The notes beneath the pieces were generated by a model. It was not told the DNA's origin, did no database searches, and was given only the letters and a program-made list of their open reading frames with translations. A stretch of DNA of 64,000 nucleotides from Desemzia sp045528445 (GTDB lineage Bacteria > Bacillota > Bacilli > Lactobacillales > Carnobacteriaceae): positions 5,608 through 69,607 of the forward strand of contig NZ_JBGQQU010000013.1 in NCBI RefSeq assembly GCF_045528445.1, written 5' to 3'. The position numbers and the translations under genes are program-made. Shown in pieces: positions 24,568 through 33,366 of this stretch (positions are counted from its first letter, which is position 1; each line of letters begins with the position of its first letter).

Positions 24568-24602
24568 AGAGACCAATTTAACAAGTTGGTCTCTCATTTT
24601 TA
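24568..24602 (+). terminator. intra-operon terminator/attenuator after the binding protein
   Basis: AGAGACCAA (24568-24576) pairs with TTGGTCTCT (24586-24594) with a 9-nt loop, then CATTTTT. Such hairpins commonly keep binding protein levels above those of the permeases. Confidence 0.75.
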
Positions 24603-24633
24603 AAGAAATAAATTAAAACGAGGAGGGAGTATA

Positions 24634-25542
24634 ATGCAGAATGAAAATGCACTAAATAGAACAGCAAAAAGGAAAAATAATAACAAAAAGAGGCAAGCAA
24701 TACTCTTTTTAACACCTTCTCTCCTATAATTAGTAGTGTTTTTTGTAGGACCTATCATGATGACTTTCTTCTTTTCTTTTACAAACTTTTCTTTAACAGG
24801 GGCAGCTGCACAGGATATTCAATTTGTAGGATTTCAAAATTTCAGCAATTTAATGAGAGACCCACGATTTGAACAATCGTTTTTTACTACCATTGTTTTC
24901 TTAGTATTATCAGGAATTATGGGTCAGCAGTTGTTTGGATTCCTATTAGCTTTTTTAATGAAAAATACAAATCGGACCTTTCGAAAAGTAGTCGGAAGTG
25001 TATTTATGGCAGGGTGGGTTACTCCAGAGTTGATTGTAGCAATCATGTTTGTTTCTTTCTTACATGATGGCGGAACATTGAACCAGATTTTAATGAGCTC
25101 GGGAATTGAACCTATATCTTGGTTATTCACTTTTCCTATGTTCTCAATAGTTGTAGCAAATATCTGGCAAGGTTCTGCATTGAGTATGCTGATGTTCCAA
25201 TCTGCTTTAGATAATATTCCGGATAGTATAGAAGAAGCAGCAAAAATAGATGGAGCATCTGCTTGGCAAAGGCTATGGAAAATAACGATACCTATGATTA
25301 AAAATACGATTTTTACGAATCTAGTTATCATTACGCTAAGTACGATGGGGGTATTTACTTTAATTTACACTATGACAGGGGGTGGTCCTTCTGGAGCCAC
25401 GTCTACACTTCCAGTCTTAATGTATGAACAAGCTTTTGTAAATTATCAATTAGGGTATGGAACAGCTATCTCATTAATTATTCTTTCTATAGGAATTATC
25501 CTTAGTTTGGTGTATATCAAATTATTAAAAACAGAAGAGTAG
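24634..25542 (+). pseudogene. ABC sugar permease (MalF type) interrupted by an in-frame stop
   Basis: An ATG at 24634 with an AGGAGGG ribosome site starts MQNENALNRTAKRKNNNKKR, then AILFLTPSLL. A TAA codon at 24727-24729 follows, and the same frame continues with LVVFFVGPIMMTFFFSF through a normal MalF-type permease. About six transmembrane helices and the EAA loop EEAAKIDGASAWQRLWKITI are present. The stop lies in the first transmembrane helix of an otherwise intact 302-codon frame. Either the importer is inactive, or internal initiation near 24757 gives a protein lacking part of helix 1, or the base is a sequencing error. Nothing else in the frame is damaged, so the mutation would be recent. 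Confidence 0.85.
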
Positions 25543-25551
25543 GAGGCAAAA

Positions 25552-26379
25552 ATGATGAAACCGATAAAATTACGAAATATCATTCCATATATAATTTTAC
25601 TCATTATTGCAGCAATGTTTATTTTACCGTTGTTTTGGATTATTTTTGCTTCTTTTGATGAGTCTGCTACACAAGTGTTAAAAGTTCCAGAAGAACTATC
25701 TTTAGCTAATTATTCAACTGTACTGACAGATTCAGGAAATCAAAGTGCTTTTATAAATGGCCTTTTCTTATCTGGAGGACAGACGATCTTAGTTGTTGTT
25801 TTATCCTTGTTAGCTAGCTATCCACTATCCAGATTTTCATTAAAGCACAAACAAAAATTATTGATGACAATCTTATTCATGACTTCGTTACCTATTACAG
25901 CAGTGATGGTACCTGTTTATCAGCTATTTGTTTTCTTTAATTGGGTAGACTCTCTTTGGGCAACTTTATTATTTTTAACCGCTTCAGGATTACCATTTGG
26001 CATATGGATGATGAAAAATTTTATGGATGGTGTACCAGTTGAACTAGAAGAATCGGCCTGGATAGATGGAGCCAGTTCATTTGATGGTCTACGAAAAGTG
26101 ATTATTCCACTTATGAAACCGGGGATCTTTACAGTAGCCATATTTACTTTTATCGGAAGCTGGGGCAATTTCTTTGTACCTTATATCTTGTTGCAATCTC
26201 CTTCTAAATTACCTGCCTCAGTAACGTTGTACCAATTTTTTGGGCAGTATGGTTACGCTGCTTACGGACAACTTGCAGCATATTCAATTATATATATGTT
26301 ACCAACTTTTATACTGTACTATTTCGCACAGAACCATATGTCTAAAGGATTTGCTTTAGGCGGAGCAGCAAAAGGCTGA
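25552..26379 (+). CDS. ABC sugar permease (MalG type)
   Basis: A 275-residue inner-membrane permease with six predicted helices, the second of the pair needed to form the translocation channel. The EAA loop that docks to the ATPase is EESAWIDGASSFDGLRKVII. The C-terminus ends FALGGAAKG, typical for this family. The ribosome site is AGGAGG; two adjacent ATG codons are possible starts and the first is used here. Ten bp separate it from the interrupted permease. If the partner is dead, this gene has no function. Confidence 0.9.
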   Translation: MMKPIKLRNIIPYIILLIIAAMFILPLFWIIFASFDESATQVLKVPEELSLANYSTVLTDSGNQSAFINGLFLSGGQTILVVVLSLLASYPLSRFSLKHKQKLLMTILFMTSLPITAVMVPVYQLFVFFNWVDSLWATLLFLTASGLPFGIWMMKNFMDGVPVELEESAWIDGASSFDGLRKVIIPLMKPGIFTVAIFTFIGSWGNFFVPYILLQSPSKLPASVTLYQFFGQYGYAAYGQLAAYSIIYMLPTFILYYFAQNHMSKGFALGGAAKG

Positions 26380-26385
26380 AAAATC

Positions 26386-26428
26386 GTGCAAAAAAAGGAC
26401 CGAAACATCGTTCCTTTTTTTGCACAAT
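26386..26428. terminator. terminator shared by the importer operon and the FloA operon
   Basis: GTGCAAAAAAAGGA (26386-26399) pairs perfectly with TCCTTTTTTTGCAC (26412-26425) around a 12-nt loop. Confidence 0.8.
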
Positions 26429-26437
26429 CGATTTTCC

Positions 26438-27085
26438 CTATCTAATAGGTCTTTTACTTCTTGGTTTATCAAGTATTTCTTTGTAAACCACCGCCTGAAC
26501 GATATTTTTTTGCAAATGAGTTTTACCTATTTTAAGACTAGGTGCATATGCATCGCGCGAGACAGCTGTTTTTTTTAGTGATTTCTGCTTTGTGGTATGA
26601 CCTTCAGGATGAAATTCAGTACCTTCGTAACTGGATGATCCTTCAAGACCTCTAGTACCTTCTAAACTGCCCATACCTTCCGAACTTCCAGAACCTTCGC
26701 GGCTATAATCACGTTGCCGTTTAGTAGCAGAAGGATTTCTTTTAGGATTAGGTTGGTTCACAGTAGTTCTTTTTTGAGTATTGGCTTGTTTCGAACTGGA
26801 AGAATCTAGTTCATTCAATGCTTCTTTAAACTCAGAAGCAAGTTCTCTCCAACTTTGTTGTTTATTTGCATTTCGATTAGCCGAAACTGACCTACTTGGA
26901 GTTCGAGGAGTGGTCGTTCTTCTGGCAACTTGTTGTTGGTTCCGGTTGCTGCCTGCTCTTGTTATATCTGAGCTTTTCTTTTGCCGAGTGTTTTTCGGTA
27001 TCAGCGCACGGATAAAAAATATGAAAATGAATATACCGCTATAAACAAGGAGACCCAACATGATGAGAATGAATATAGAATTCAT
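26438..27085 (-). CDS. membrane-anchored low-complexity protein in the FloA operon
   Basis: A 215-residue protein of unknown function. One N-terminal transmembrane helix (SIFILIMLGLLVYSGIFIFI) is followed by a long, basic, probably disordered cytoplasmic tail rich in Arg, Ser, Asn and Thr. Residues ~130-165 carry a run of short repeats of the type EGSGSSEGMGSLEGTRGLEG. The C-terminus (KTHLQKNIVQAVVYKEILDK) is predicted helical. It overlaps floA by 1 bp and is the last gene of the NfeD-FloA operon, so a role at flotillin membrane foci is likely by context. I recognise no family. Confidence 0.75.
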   Translation of the reverse strand: MNSIFILIMLGLLVYSGIFIFIFFIRALIPKNTRQKKSSDITRAGSNRNQQQVARRTTTPRTPSRSVSANRNANKQQSWRELASEFKEALNELDSSSSKQANTQKRTTVNQPNPKRNPSATKRQRDYSREGSGSSEGMGSLEGTRGLEGSSSYEGTEFHPEGHTTKQKSLKKTAVSRDAYAPSLKIGKTHLQKNIVQAVVYKEILDKPRSKRPIR

Positions 27086-28074
27086 TATTCATCACTTTCT
27101 CTCTTAGAACTATCTGAAATAGAACTTCTCATATCTGTATCAGCATTGATATTTTTCATGTTGTAGTAATCCATAACGCCAAGATTTCCTGACTTCAAAG
27201 CATCTGCTAAGGCTAATGGAACTTGAGATTCGGCCTCCACAACTTTAGCGCGCATGCGTTGTGTTTCAGCTTGCATTTCTTGTTCTTCTGCAATAGCCAT
27301 AGAGCGACGTTCTTCTGCTTTAGCTTGAGCAATATTTTTATCTGCTTGGGCTTGTTCTGTTTGCAATTGAGCACCAATGTTACGTCCAACATCAACGTCT
27401 GCGATATCGATCGATAGAATCTCAAAAGCAGTACCGGAGTCTAAACCTTTACTTAAGATAACTTTTGAAATACCGTCAGGGTTTTCTAGTACGGCACTGT
27501 GATTTATGGAACTACCTACAGTTGTAACGATACCTTCACCAACACGGGCAATAATCGTATCTTCACCGGCACCCCCAACTAACCGTTCGATGTTAGCACG
27601 AACCGTTACTTTAGCTTTTACACGAACTTCGATACCATTTTTAGCTACTGCAGCAATAAATGGAGTTTCAATAACTTTGGGATTTACGCTGACTTGAACA
27701 GCTTCAAAAACATTACGTCCTGCTAAGTCAATAGCCGCAGCTTGTTCAAATTTTAAAGGAATATTTGCTCTTTCAGCAGCGATCAAAGCGTCAATAACTT
27801 GGTTGATATCTCCACCAGCTAAATAATGAGCCTCCAAATCATTAATGTTCAATACTAACCCGGCTTTTGTAGCCTTGATCAGCGGGCGAACGATATGAGA
27901 AGGAGTAACACGTCTCAAACGCATTCCTACAAGAGTTCCAATACCTATTTTAACTCCTGAAAAGTATGCAGTTACCCATAAACCAACGGGTACAAATCGT
28001 AAAAATAAACTGATAATAACTATTACTATAACCGCAATTATAGCTATACCAATAAAACTACTCGTTTCATTCAT
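27085..28074 (-). CDS. floA: flotillin-like protein FloA
   Basis: A 329-residue membrane-associated scaffold that organises functional membrane microdomains. It has an N-terminal hydrophobic hairpin region (about residues 6-25) and continues GLWVTAYFSGVKIGIGTLVG. The PHB/SPFH domain (VSVNPKVIETPFIAAVAKNG, VRVKAKVTVRANIERLVGGA) is followed by the Ala/Glu-rich coiled coil (QTEQAQADKNIAQAKAEERR). Length and sequence are normal for FloA (Bacillus YqfA). It overlaps the NfeD gene by 8 bp and the downstream gene by 1 bp, so all three are translated together. Confidence 0.95.
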   Translation of the reverse strand: MNETSSFIGIAIIAVIVIVIISLFLRFVPVGLWVTAYFSGVKIGIGTLVGMRLRRVTPSHIVRPLIKATKAGLVLNINDLEAHYLAGGDINQVIDALIAAERANIPLKFEQAAAIDLAGRNVFEAVQVSVNPKVIETPFIAAVAKNGIEVRVKAKVTVRANIERLVGGAGEDTIIARVGEGIVTTVGSSINHSAVLENPDGISKVILSKGLDSGTAFEILSIDIADVDVGRNIGAQLQTEQAQADKNIAQAKAEERRSMAIAEEQEMQAETQRMRAKVVEAESQVPLALADALKSGNLGVMDYYNMKNINADTDMRSSISDSSKRESDE

Positions 28075-28678
28075 TTTCTACCACTCTCCTAACTATAATT
28101 TTAGAACCTTCCACTTTAATAACTTCTACTAGAACATTTTCTTCAATTCTTTCATTTTGACTCAATACATCTAAAGTAATTTCCTCAAATAAAGCTTTTC
28201 CAGTGGGTCTTAAAGCAGTAAGTGTTTTACCGGTTTGTCCAAGTAAAGAAGAATAATCAATACTACTCAAAAAACCTCTCTCGGAAGTTAAGTCATTATT
28301 TAAAACCAACTTACTGAAATTATCAAAAGAATAGCCTTTCTTGGCCAATACAATCACTAAGCCAACGGATAAGAGAACAGCGATACTTAAATCTCGAATA
28401 GCTTGACCAAGATCTCCTAATGTTTGATACAAACCAAAAATAATCAACAGGATTCCTATAATACCCGCTATTCCAAAATCCGGTATAAAAACCTCAAAGG
28501 TTAATAGAGATATACCTAAAATAAAAATGATAATTGTGTACCATTCATCATTCTCATTCATAAAGAAATAAGCAGCAAAACTTAGCAGCGAGATAGCTCC
28601 ACCTAGAGTTGAACGAGGGGTTATTGCTGCAATAACTAAGCCAAGAAATCCAATTGAAAGAAGTGCAATGTTTAACAT
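28067..28678 (-). CDS. NfeD-family membrane protein
   Basis: A 203-residue protein with about four hydrophobic segments (residues 1-110). A C-terminal OB-like NfeD domain follows (SLLGQTGKTLTALRPTGKAL to VEVIKVEGSKIIVRRV). NfeD proteins form operons with flotillin/stomatin-type proteins, as here; Bacillus YqeZ precedes FloA in the same way. This copy lacks the N-terminal ClpP-like serine protease domain of long NfeD forms. An AGGAGG ribosome site precedes the ATG. Confidence 0.9.
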   Translation of the reverse strand: MLNIALLSIGFLGLVIAAITPRSTLGGAISLLSFAAYFFMNENDEWYTIIIFILGISLLTFEVFIPDFGIAGIIGILLIIFGLYQTLGDLGQAIRDLSIAVLLSVGLVIVLAKKGYSFDNFSKLVLNNDLTSERGFLSSIDYSSLLGQTGKTLTALRPTGKALFEEITLDVLSQNERIEENVLVEVIKVEGSKIIVRRVVENE

Positions 28679-28682
28679 AGAT

Positions 28683-29027
28683 TTACCTCCTTTCGTAATG
28701 AGTTATTTTTCAAAACTAAGTGTTTCAAACAAAAATAATCATGAAAAAAGTTTATTAAAGAAAGTGTTCTTATGATTATTTTACCATTAAAGTATTCTAA
28801 TAGACACCATTTAGACAAAAAGAATAAAAGAAAGTAAAAAAAGTTAAAAAGAATTATTTAAAAAGAAAAGGGTCTTTAAAAGCATTTTTAAAAACGAAAT
28901 GGTATAGTTTGAATAAGATGAAAAGATCAAAAAAAAGTGGGTTTGTATTAAAAAAAGATGTCAAAAATTAGAATTCAATGATAAAATAAAACGAATAATT
29001 GTTTTTAACTAGAATGAGGTGGAGGAA
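28683..29027. other. divergent intergenic region between the FloA and glycogen operons
   Basis: About 345 bp, very AT-rich, with no reading frame or strong hairpin. It must contain the promoters of both operons. A candidate -10 box TAAAAT lies near 28982 before glgB, but its -35 region is weak. No clear cre site was found. Confidence 0.55.
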
Positions 29028-30953
29028 ATGGAAAAACAAATCATTAATTCATTCAACATGAAAAAATTTGAAGAAATGAGTTATCTGTTTAATACAGGGA
29101 ATTATTATGACTGCTATTTAACTTTAGGAAGTCATAAAGAAGTTCAAAATGGAAAAGAGGGGTTTCGCTTTACTGTGTGGGCGCCCCATGCTGAGGCAGT
29201 TTCTTTAGTCAGTGATTGTACTGACTGGTTTGAAGGGAAAAGAATGGAAAAAGTAGGTCACACAGAAATGTGGTCTGTTTTTTGTGATAGCGCTAAGGAA
29301 GGACAACCCTACAAATACCGTATCCAACACCAAGATGGAACCGTCAAACTAAAAATCGATCCCCAAGCTCTTGAATACGAAGTACGGCCAAAAGATGCTT
29401 CAGTCATCAAAGAACTGCCACAGAAAAAATGGCGTGATGGGCTTTGGATGGCATCCAAAAAAAGATTCCCTGTTTACGAACGTCCATTGAATATTTACGA
29501 AGTACATATGAGCTCTTGGAAACGCCATGAGGATGGAACTTGGTATAGTATTCCAGAATTACAAAGGGAGCTTATTCCTTACGTAAAAGAGATGGGCTAT
29601 ACACATATTGAATTTTTACCTCTTATGGAGCACCCTCTTGACGCTTCTTGGGGGTACCAAGCGACCGGCTATTTTGCCCTTTCTTCAAAATTTGGAACAT
29701 TAGAAGACATGCAAGATTTTGTTGAAGCTGCTCACTTAGCCAATATTGGTGTTCTTATGGATTGGGTACCGAGTCATTACAATAAAAATGATTATGGCAT
29801 GGCTTATTTTGATGGCACACCGCAATATGAATATCAAAATTACCATCAAGCTCAAAACTACCGTTGGGGAACGTTGAACTTCGATTTGGGAAAACCACAA
29901 ATCCATAGTTTCTTGATTTCAAATGCTTTGTTCTGGATTGAGCAACTTCATCTAGATGGACTACGAGTGGATGCTGTTTCCAACATGTTGTACTTGGATT
30001 ACGATGAAGGAGAATGGATACCCAATGATGACGGAAGCAACCACAATCGAGAAGGCGTAAAATTTCTCCAAAAAATGAATACAGTTATCTTTGAACGTCA
30101 TCCAGAAACATTAATGATTGCGGAAGAAAGTACTGCCTGGTCAAAAGTAACTAAACCTGTGGAGCAAGGTGGTTTAGGGTTTAATTACAAATGGAATATG
30201 GGCTGGATGAATGATACATTGAGATTTTTTGAAATGAATCCTGCACTTCGGAAACAGCATTTTAATTTACTGACATTTTCGTTTATGTACATGTTCAATG
30301 AGAATTATGTATTGCCTTTTTCACATGACGAAGTAGTTCATGGTAAAAAGTCATTGATGCACAAAATGTTTGGAGATCGGTACAATCAATTTGCCGGTCT
30401 TCGAACGTTGGAAGCTTTTCGGATGACACACCCAGGTAAAAAATTAGGGTTTATGGGAAATGAGTATGGTCAGTTCCTTGAATGGAAGTTTGATTCCAGC
30501 CTTGAATGGAACAGTTTGGATGACGCAGCGAACAATAAACATCTACAATTTAGCCGAACGTTAAATCAGATCTACAAAGAGAACAAAGCTTTATGGGAAT
30601 TAGATCATGATCCTAAAGGAATAGAAATTTTAGACGCCGATAATGCTTCGGAATCGATTATGACTTACATTCGAAAAGGAAAAAAACCGCGAGATTTTCT
30701 TATTATAATATGCAATTTTGTACCTGTGGAACGGCAAAATTATCGAGTGGGAGTTCCGTTTGAAGGGCAATACGAAGAGCTGTTAAATACAGAAATGGAA
30801 GAGCTTGGGGGTACTTGGACCGAAACACAGGGAACATTAAAAACAGAGAAAAAACCCCATAATAATCAGGAATACTCTATTAATTTGATTGTTCCAGCTA
30901 TGAGTGTGATTATTTTAAAGCCTAAAAGAATTTTTAAAGTACCAAAAGTATAA
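29028..30953 (+). CDS. glgB: 1,4-alpha-glucan branching enzyme
   Basis: A 641-residue GH13 enzyme that creates alpha-1,6 branches in glycogen. The N-terminal CBM48 module (FRFTVWAPHAEAVSLVSD) is followed by the barrel with HMSSWKRHEDG, GYQATGYFALSSKFG, the nucleophile in GLRVDAVSNMLYLDY (about D315), the acid/base in MIAEESTAWSK (about E367) and LPFSHDEVVHGKKSL. The start is the ATG after GGTGGAGGAA. It opens the operon glgB-C-D-A-P, with a 106-bp gap before glgC. Confidence 0.96.
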   Translation: MEKQIINSFNMKKFEEMSYLFNTGNYYDCYLTLGSHKEVQNGKEGFRFTVWAPHAEAVSLVSDCTDWFEGKRMEKVGHTEMWSVFCDSAKEGQPYKYRIQHQDGTVKLKIDPQALEYEVRPKDASVIKELPQKKWRDGLWMASKKRFPVYERPLNIYEVHMSSWKRHEDGTWYSIPELQRELIPYVKEMGYTHIEFLPLMEHPLDASWGYQATGYFALSSKFGTLEDMQDFVEAAHLANIGVLMDWVPSHYNKNDYGMAYFDGTPQYEYQNYHQAQNYRWGTLNFDLGKPQIHSFLISNALFWIEQLHLDGLRVDAVSNMLYLDYDEGEWIPNDDGSNHNREGVKFLQKMNTVIFERHPETLMIAEESTAWSKVTKPVEQGGLGFNYKWNMGWMNDTLRFFEMNPALRKQHFNLLTFSFMYMFNENYVLPFSHDEVVHGKKSLMHKMFGDRYNQFAGLRTLEAFRMTHPGKKLGFMGNEYGQFLEWKFDSSLEWNSLDDAANNKHLQFSRTLNQIYKENKALWELDHDPKGIEILDADNASESIMTYIRKGKKPRDFLIIICNFVPVERQNYRVGVPFEGQYEELLNTEMEELGGTWTETQGTLKTEKKPHNNQEYSINLIVPAMSVIILKPKRIFKVPKV

Positions 30954-31059
30954 ATATTCATTCTAATAGTCAAATTATTTTGTTTTATAGCTGTTTGAAG
31001 TTATTATAAAAAAGAGGAGGGTAGAGGAAGGTTACAGAAATTGTATCTTCCGTATAAAA

Positions 31060-32211
31060 ATGAAAAATGAAATAGTCTCTATGATATTAGCTGGAGGACA
31101 AGGATCTCGTTTAGGAAAATTGACTAAAGAAATCGCCAAACCAGCCGTTCCATTTGGTGGGAAATACCGCATCATCGACTTTGCATTGAGCAACTGCGCA
31201 AACTCAGGAATTAAGAATGTTGGTGTTGTTACTCAATACCAACCGTTGGATTTAAATGCTCATGTAGGTAATGGAGAAGCGTGGGGGCTGAATACTCATA
31301 ATGGAGGAGCTACCATTCTTCAACCTTATACCAATGTAGATGGAGAAAAATGGTTTAAGGGAACAGCTCATGCTATCTATCAAAACATTGGCTTTATAGA
31401 CAGATACGATCCTGAATATTTATTGGTTTTATCTGGAGATCATATTTACAAAATGGATTACCAAAAAATGTTGGATTACCATAAAGAAAAAAAAGCTGCT
31501 TTAACAGTTGGTGTTATTCCTGTTGAGTGGGAAGAAGCTTCTCGATTTGGACTGATGAACACAGATAAGTCAGACAGGATTATTGAATTCCAAGAAAAAC
31601 CTGACAATCCAAAAAGCAATCTGGCTTCAATGGGAATCTATATCTTTGATTGGCCTAAATTGAAAAAATATTTAATCGACAACCAAGCTAAAAATCGTCA
31701 AATGGAAGATTTCGGAATGCATGTTATTCCAGCTTATCTTCGAAATAGTGAAGATATTTATGCCTATGCGTTTAGAGATTATTGGAAAGATGTTGGAACA
31801 ATTGAAAGTTTATGGGAAGCAAATATGGAGTTTCTCAACCCCGAACATGCCTTAAACATTCGAGATGAAAACTGGAGGATTTACTCTAATAATCCAGATT
31901 CTCCACCTCAATTCTTAACTGAAACTTCCAAAGTAACGAATTCAATGATAGTAGACGGCTGCTATATTGCTGGAGAAATAGAACATTCCATTTTGTCTCA
32001 CAATGTCAAAGTTGGAAAAGGGTCAGTGATTAAAGACAGTTTTATTATGTCAAACGTAACTATTGGTGAAAATGTAGTCATTGATCATGCGATCATTGGT
32101 GAAAATGCCAAAGTACACGATGGCGGAAAATTGATTGGTAAGGATAAAGATATAGCTGTGTTAGGCTACTCTGAAGAGATTGGAGGACTTAAAGATGATG
32201 AGAAGAAATAG
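31060..32211 (+). CDS. glgC: glucose-1-phosphate adenylyltransferase, catalytic subunit
   Basis: A 383-residue enzyme making ADP-glucose from ATP and glucose-1-phosphate, the committed step of glycogen synthesis. It shows SMILAGGQGSRLGKLTKEIA, PAVPFGGKYRIIDFALSNC, LSGDHIYKMDY and FQEKPDNPKS. The C-terminal left-handed beta-helix ends in VIDHAIIGENAKV. The ATG at 31060 fits the family N-terminus, but no ribosome site sits at normal distance. The nearest, GGAGGG/GGAAGG, lies about 30 or more bases upstream and may be brought closer by a short GGAAG/CTTCC hairpin. GlgC and GlgD form the Firmicutes heterotetramer. Confidence 0.95.
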   Translation: MKNEIVSMILAGGQGSRLGKLTKEIAKPAVPFGGKYRIIDFALSNCANSGIKNVGVVTQYQPLDLNAHVGNGEAWGLNTHNGGATILQPYTNVDGEKWFKGTAHAIYQNIGFIDRYDPEYLLVLSGDHIYKMDYQKMLDYHKEKKAALTVGVIPVEWEEASRFGLMNTDKSDRIIEFQEKPDNPKSNLASMGIYIFDWPKLKKYLIDNQAKNRQMEDFGMHVIPAYLRNSEDIYAYAFRDYWKDVGTIESLWEANMEFLNPEHALNIRDENWRIYSNNPDSPPQFLTETSKVTNSMIVDGCYIAGEIEHSILSHNVKVGKGSVIKDSFIMSNVTIGENVVIDHAIIGENAKVHDGGKLIGKDKDIAVLGYSEEIGGLKDDEKK

Positions 32212-33364
32212 TTTTTGTGCAATCGTTAATTTAGTTGAAGACGGTAGTAGGTTAAAACCTTTAACGAATAAACGCCCTGTAGCAGCCTTGCCTTTTGCAA
32301 GCAGATACCGCTTAATCGATTTCCCATTTACTGCTTTGCATAATGCAGAAGCTACATCTGCAGCATTATTCATTTCTGGAAGTGGACATTCACTATACGA
32401 TCATATTCGAAGCGGGTTTGAATGGGGTTTAGACTCTACTATTGGCGGAGGAGTATTTACCCACTCTCAAATGGATTTAAAAGAATCTGCGGCTCTAGAA
32501 GGCGATAAATTGACTTATTATGAAGACCAACGAAACTATGTAAAAAAATCCGCAGCTGAGTATGTGGTGATTACCGGCAGTAAAATGTTGTGCCACATTA
32601 ATTTACAATCTATTTTACGCTACCATAAAGAAAATTCTGCAGACATGACCGTTGTTTACAAAAATATTCCGGCTGCAGAAGTACCTGTTGATACAGACCT
32701 GAAAAGTTACTCTCTTAATCCAGATACTGGAGTGATTGAATGCCTTAATTCTGTTAGTGAGATGATGGATAAAGGAAATGAAAAATTAGCTATCCAAACA
32801 GGTATCACTGTGATGAGTGTAGAAAAATTCTTATACTATTTGGATCTGCTTGAAGAAAGACAAGAAAGACACCATATGGGATTAATGCTGAACCTGGCTT
32901 TAGAACAAGGCAATAAAGTTTGTGGATTTGAATACACAGGATACTTAAAATATATCGATACTGTGTTGAGCTATTATGAAGCGAGCATGGATATGTTGGA
33001 TGAAGACAACTACAATTCATTATTCTACCGTGATGAACCTGTCATTACACGAGCAAGAAATGGTGCACCAACTTATTATTCTCCTTCTAGCAAAGTTTCA
33101 AATGTTCAAATTGCAACAGACTGTTATATAGATGGTGAAGTGGAAAACACGATCATCTTCCGTAAAGTTCGTATCAAAGAAAATGCGGTAGTAAAAAACT
33201 CGATTATTATGCAAGGCAGTCAAATTGGTGAAGGAGCTCATTTGGAATACGTGATTTTAGATAAAAATGTCACTGTAGCTCCGGGAGTAAAATTAATCGG
33301 CACACCCGAACAACCTTTAGTAGTAGAAAAAGGCAGTGTACTGACTGAGAAGAAAGGGGCGTAA
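32195..33364 (+). CDS. glgD: glucose-1-phosphate adenylyltransferase, GlgD subunit
   Basis: A 389-residue paralogue of GlgC. CAIVNLVEDGSRLKPLTNKR replaces the catalytic loop of GlgC and is typical of GlgD, which has little activity of its own and boosts or tunes GlgC. PVAALPFASRYRLIDFPFTA and the beta-helix (ATDCYIDGEVENTIIFRKVR) are conserved. The start is the first of two tandem ATG codons after TTGGAGGAC, overlapping glgC by 17 bp. A longer open frame upstream lacks a ribosome site. glgA follows 2 bp after the stop. Confidence 0.94.
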   Translation: MMRRNSFCAIVNLVEDGSRLKPLTNKRPVAALPFASRYRLIDFPFTALHNAEATSAALFISGSGHSLYDHIRSGFEWGLDSTIGGGVFTHSQMDLKESAALEGDKLTYYEDQRNYVKKSAAEYVVITGSKMLCHINLQSILRYHKENSADMTVVYKNIPAAEVPVDTDLKSYSLNPDTGVIECLNSVSEMMDKGNEKLAIQTGITVMSVEKFLYYLDLLEERQERHHMGLMLNLALEQGNKVCGFEYTGYLKYIDTVLSYYEASMDMLDEDNYNSLFYRDEPVITRARNGAPTYYSPSSKVSNVQIATDCYIDGEVENTIIFRKVRIKENAVVKNSIIMQGSQIGEGAHLEYVILDKNVTVAPGVKLIGTPEQPLVVEKGSVLTEKKGA

Positions 33365-33366
33365 GC

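Noticed and set aside
24730..25542. Permease as an intact shorter gene from the internal ATG
   Set aside because: The first helix would be cut and no ribosome site lies before the internal ATG; a full frame with AGGAGGG exists upstream, broken only by TAA.
26781..27166. Plus-strand small proteins across the FloA operon
   Set aside because: They mirror the well-supported minus-strand genes, lack ribosome sites and have no family features.
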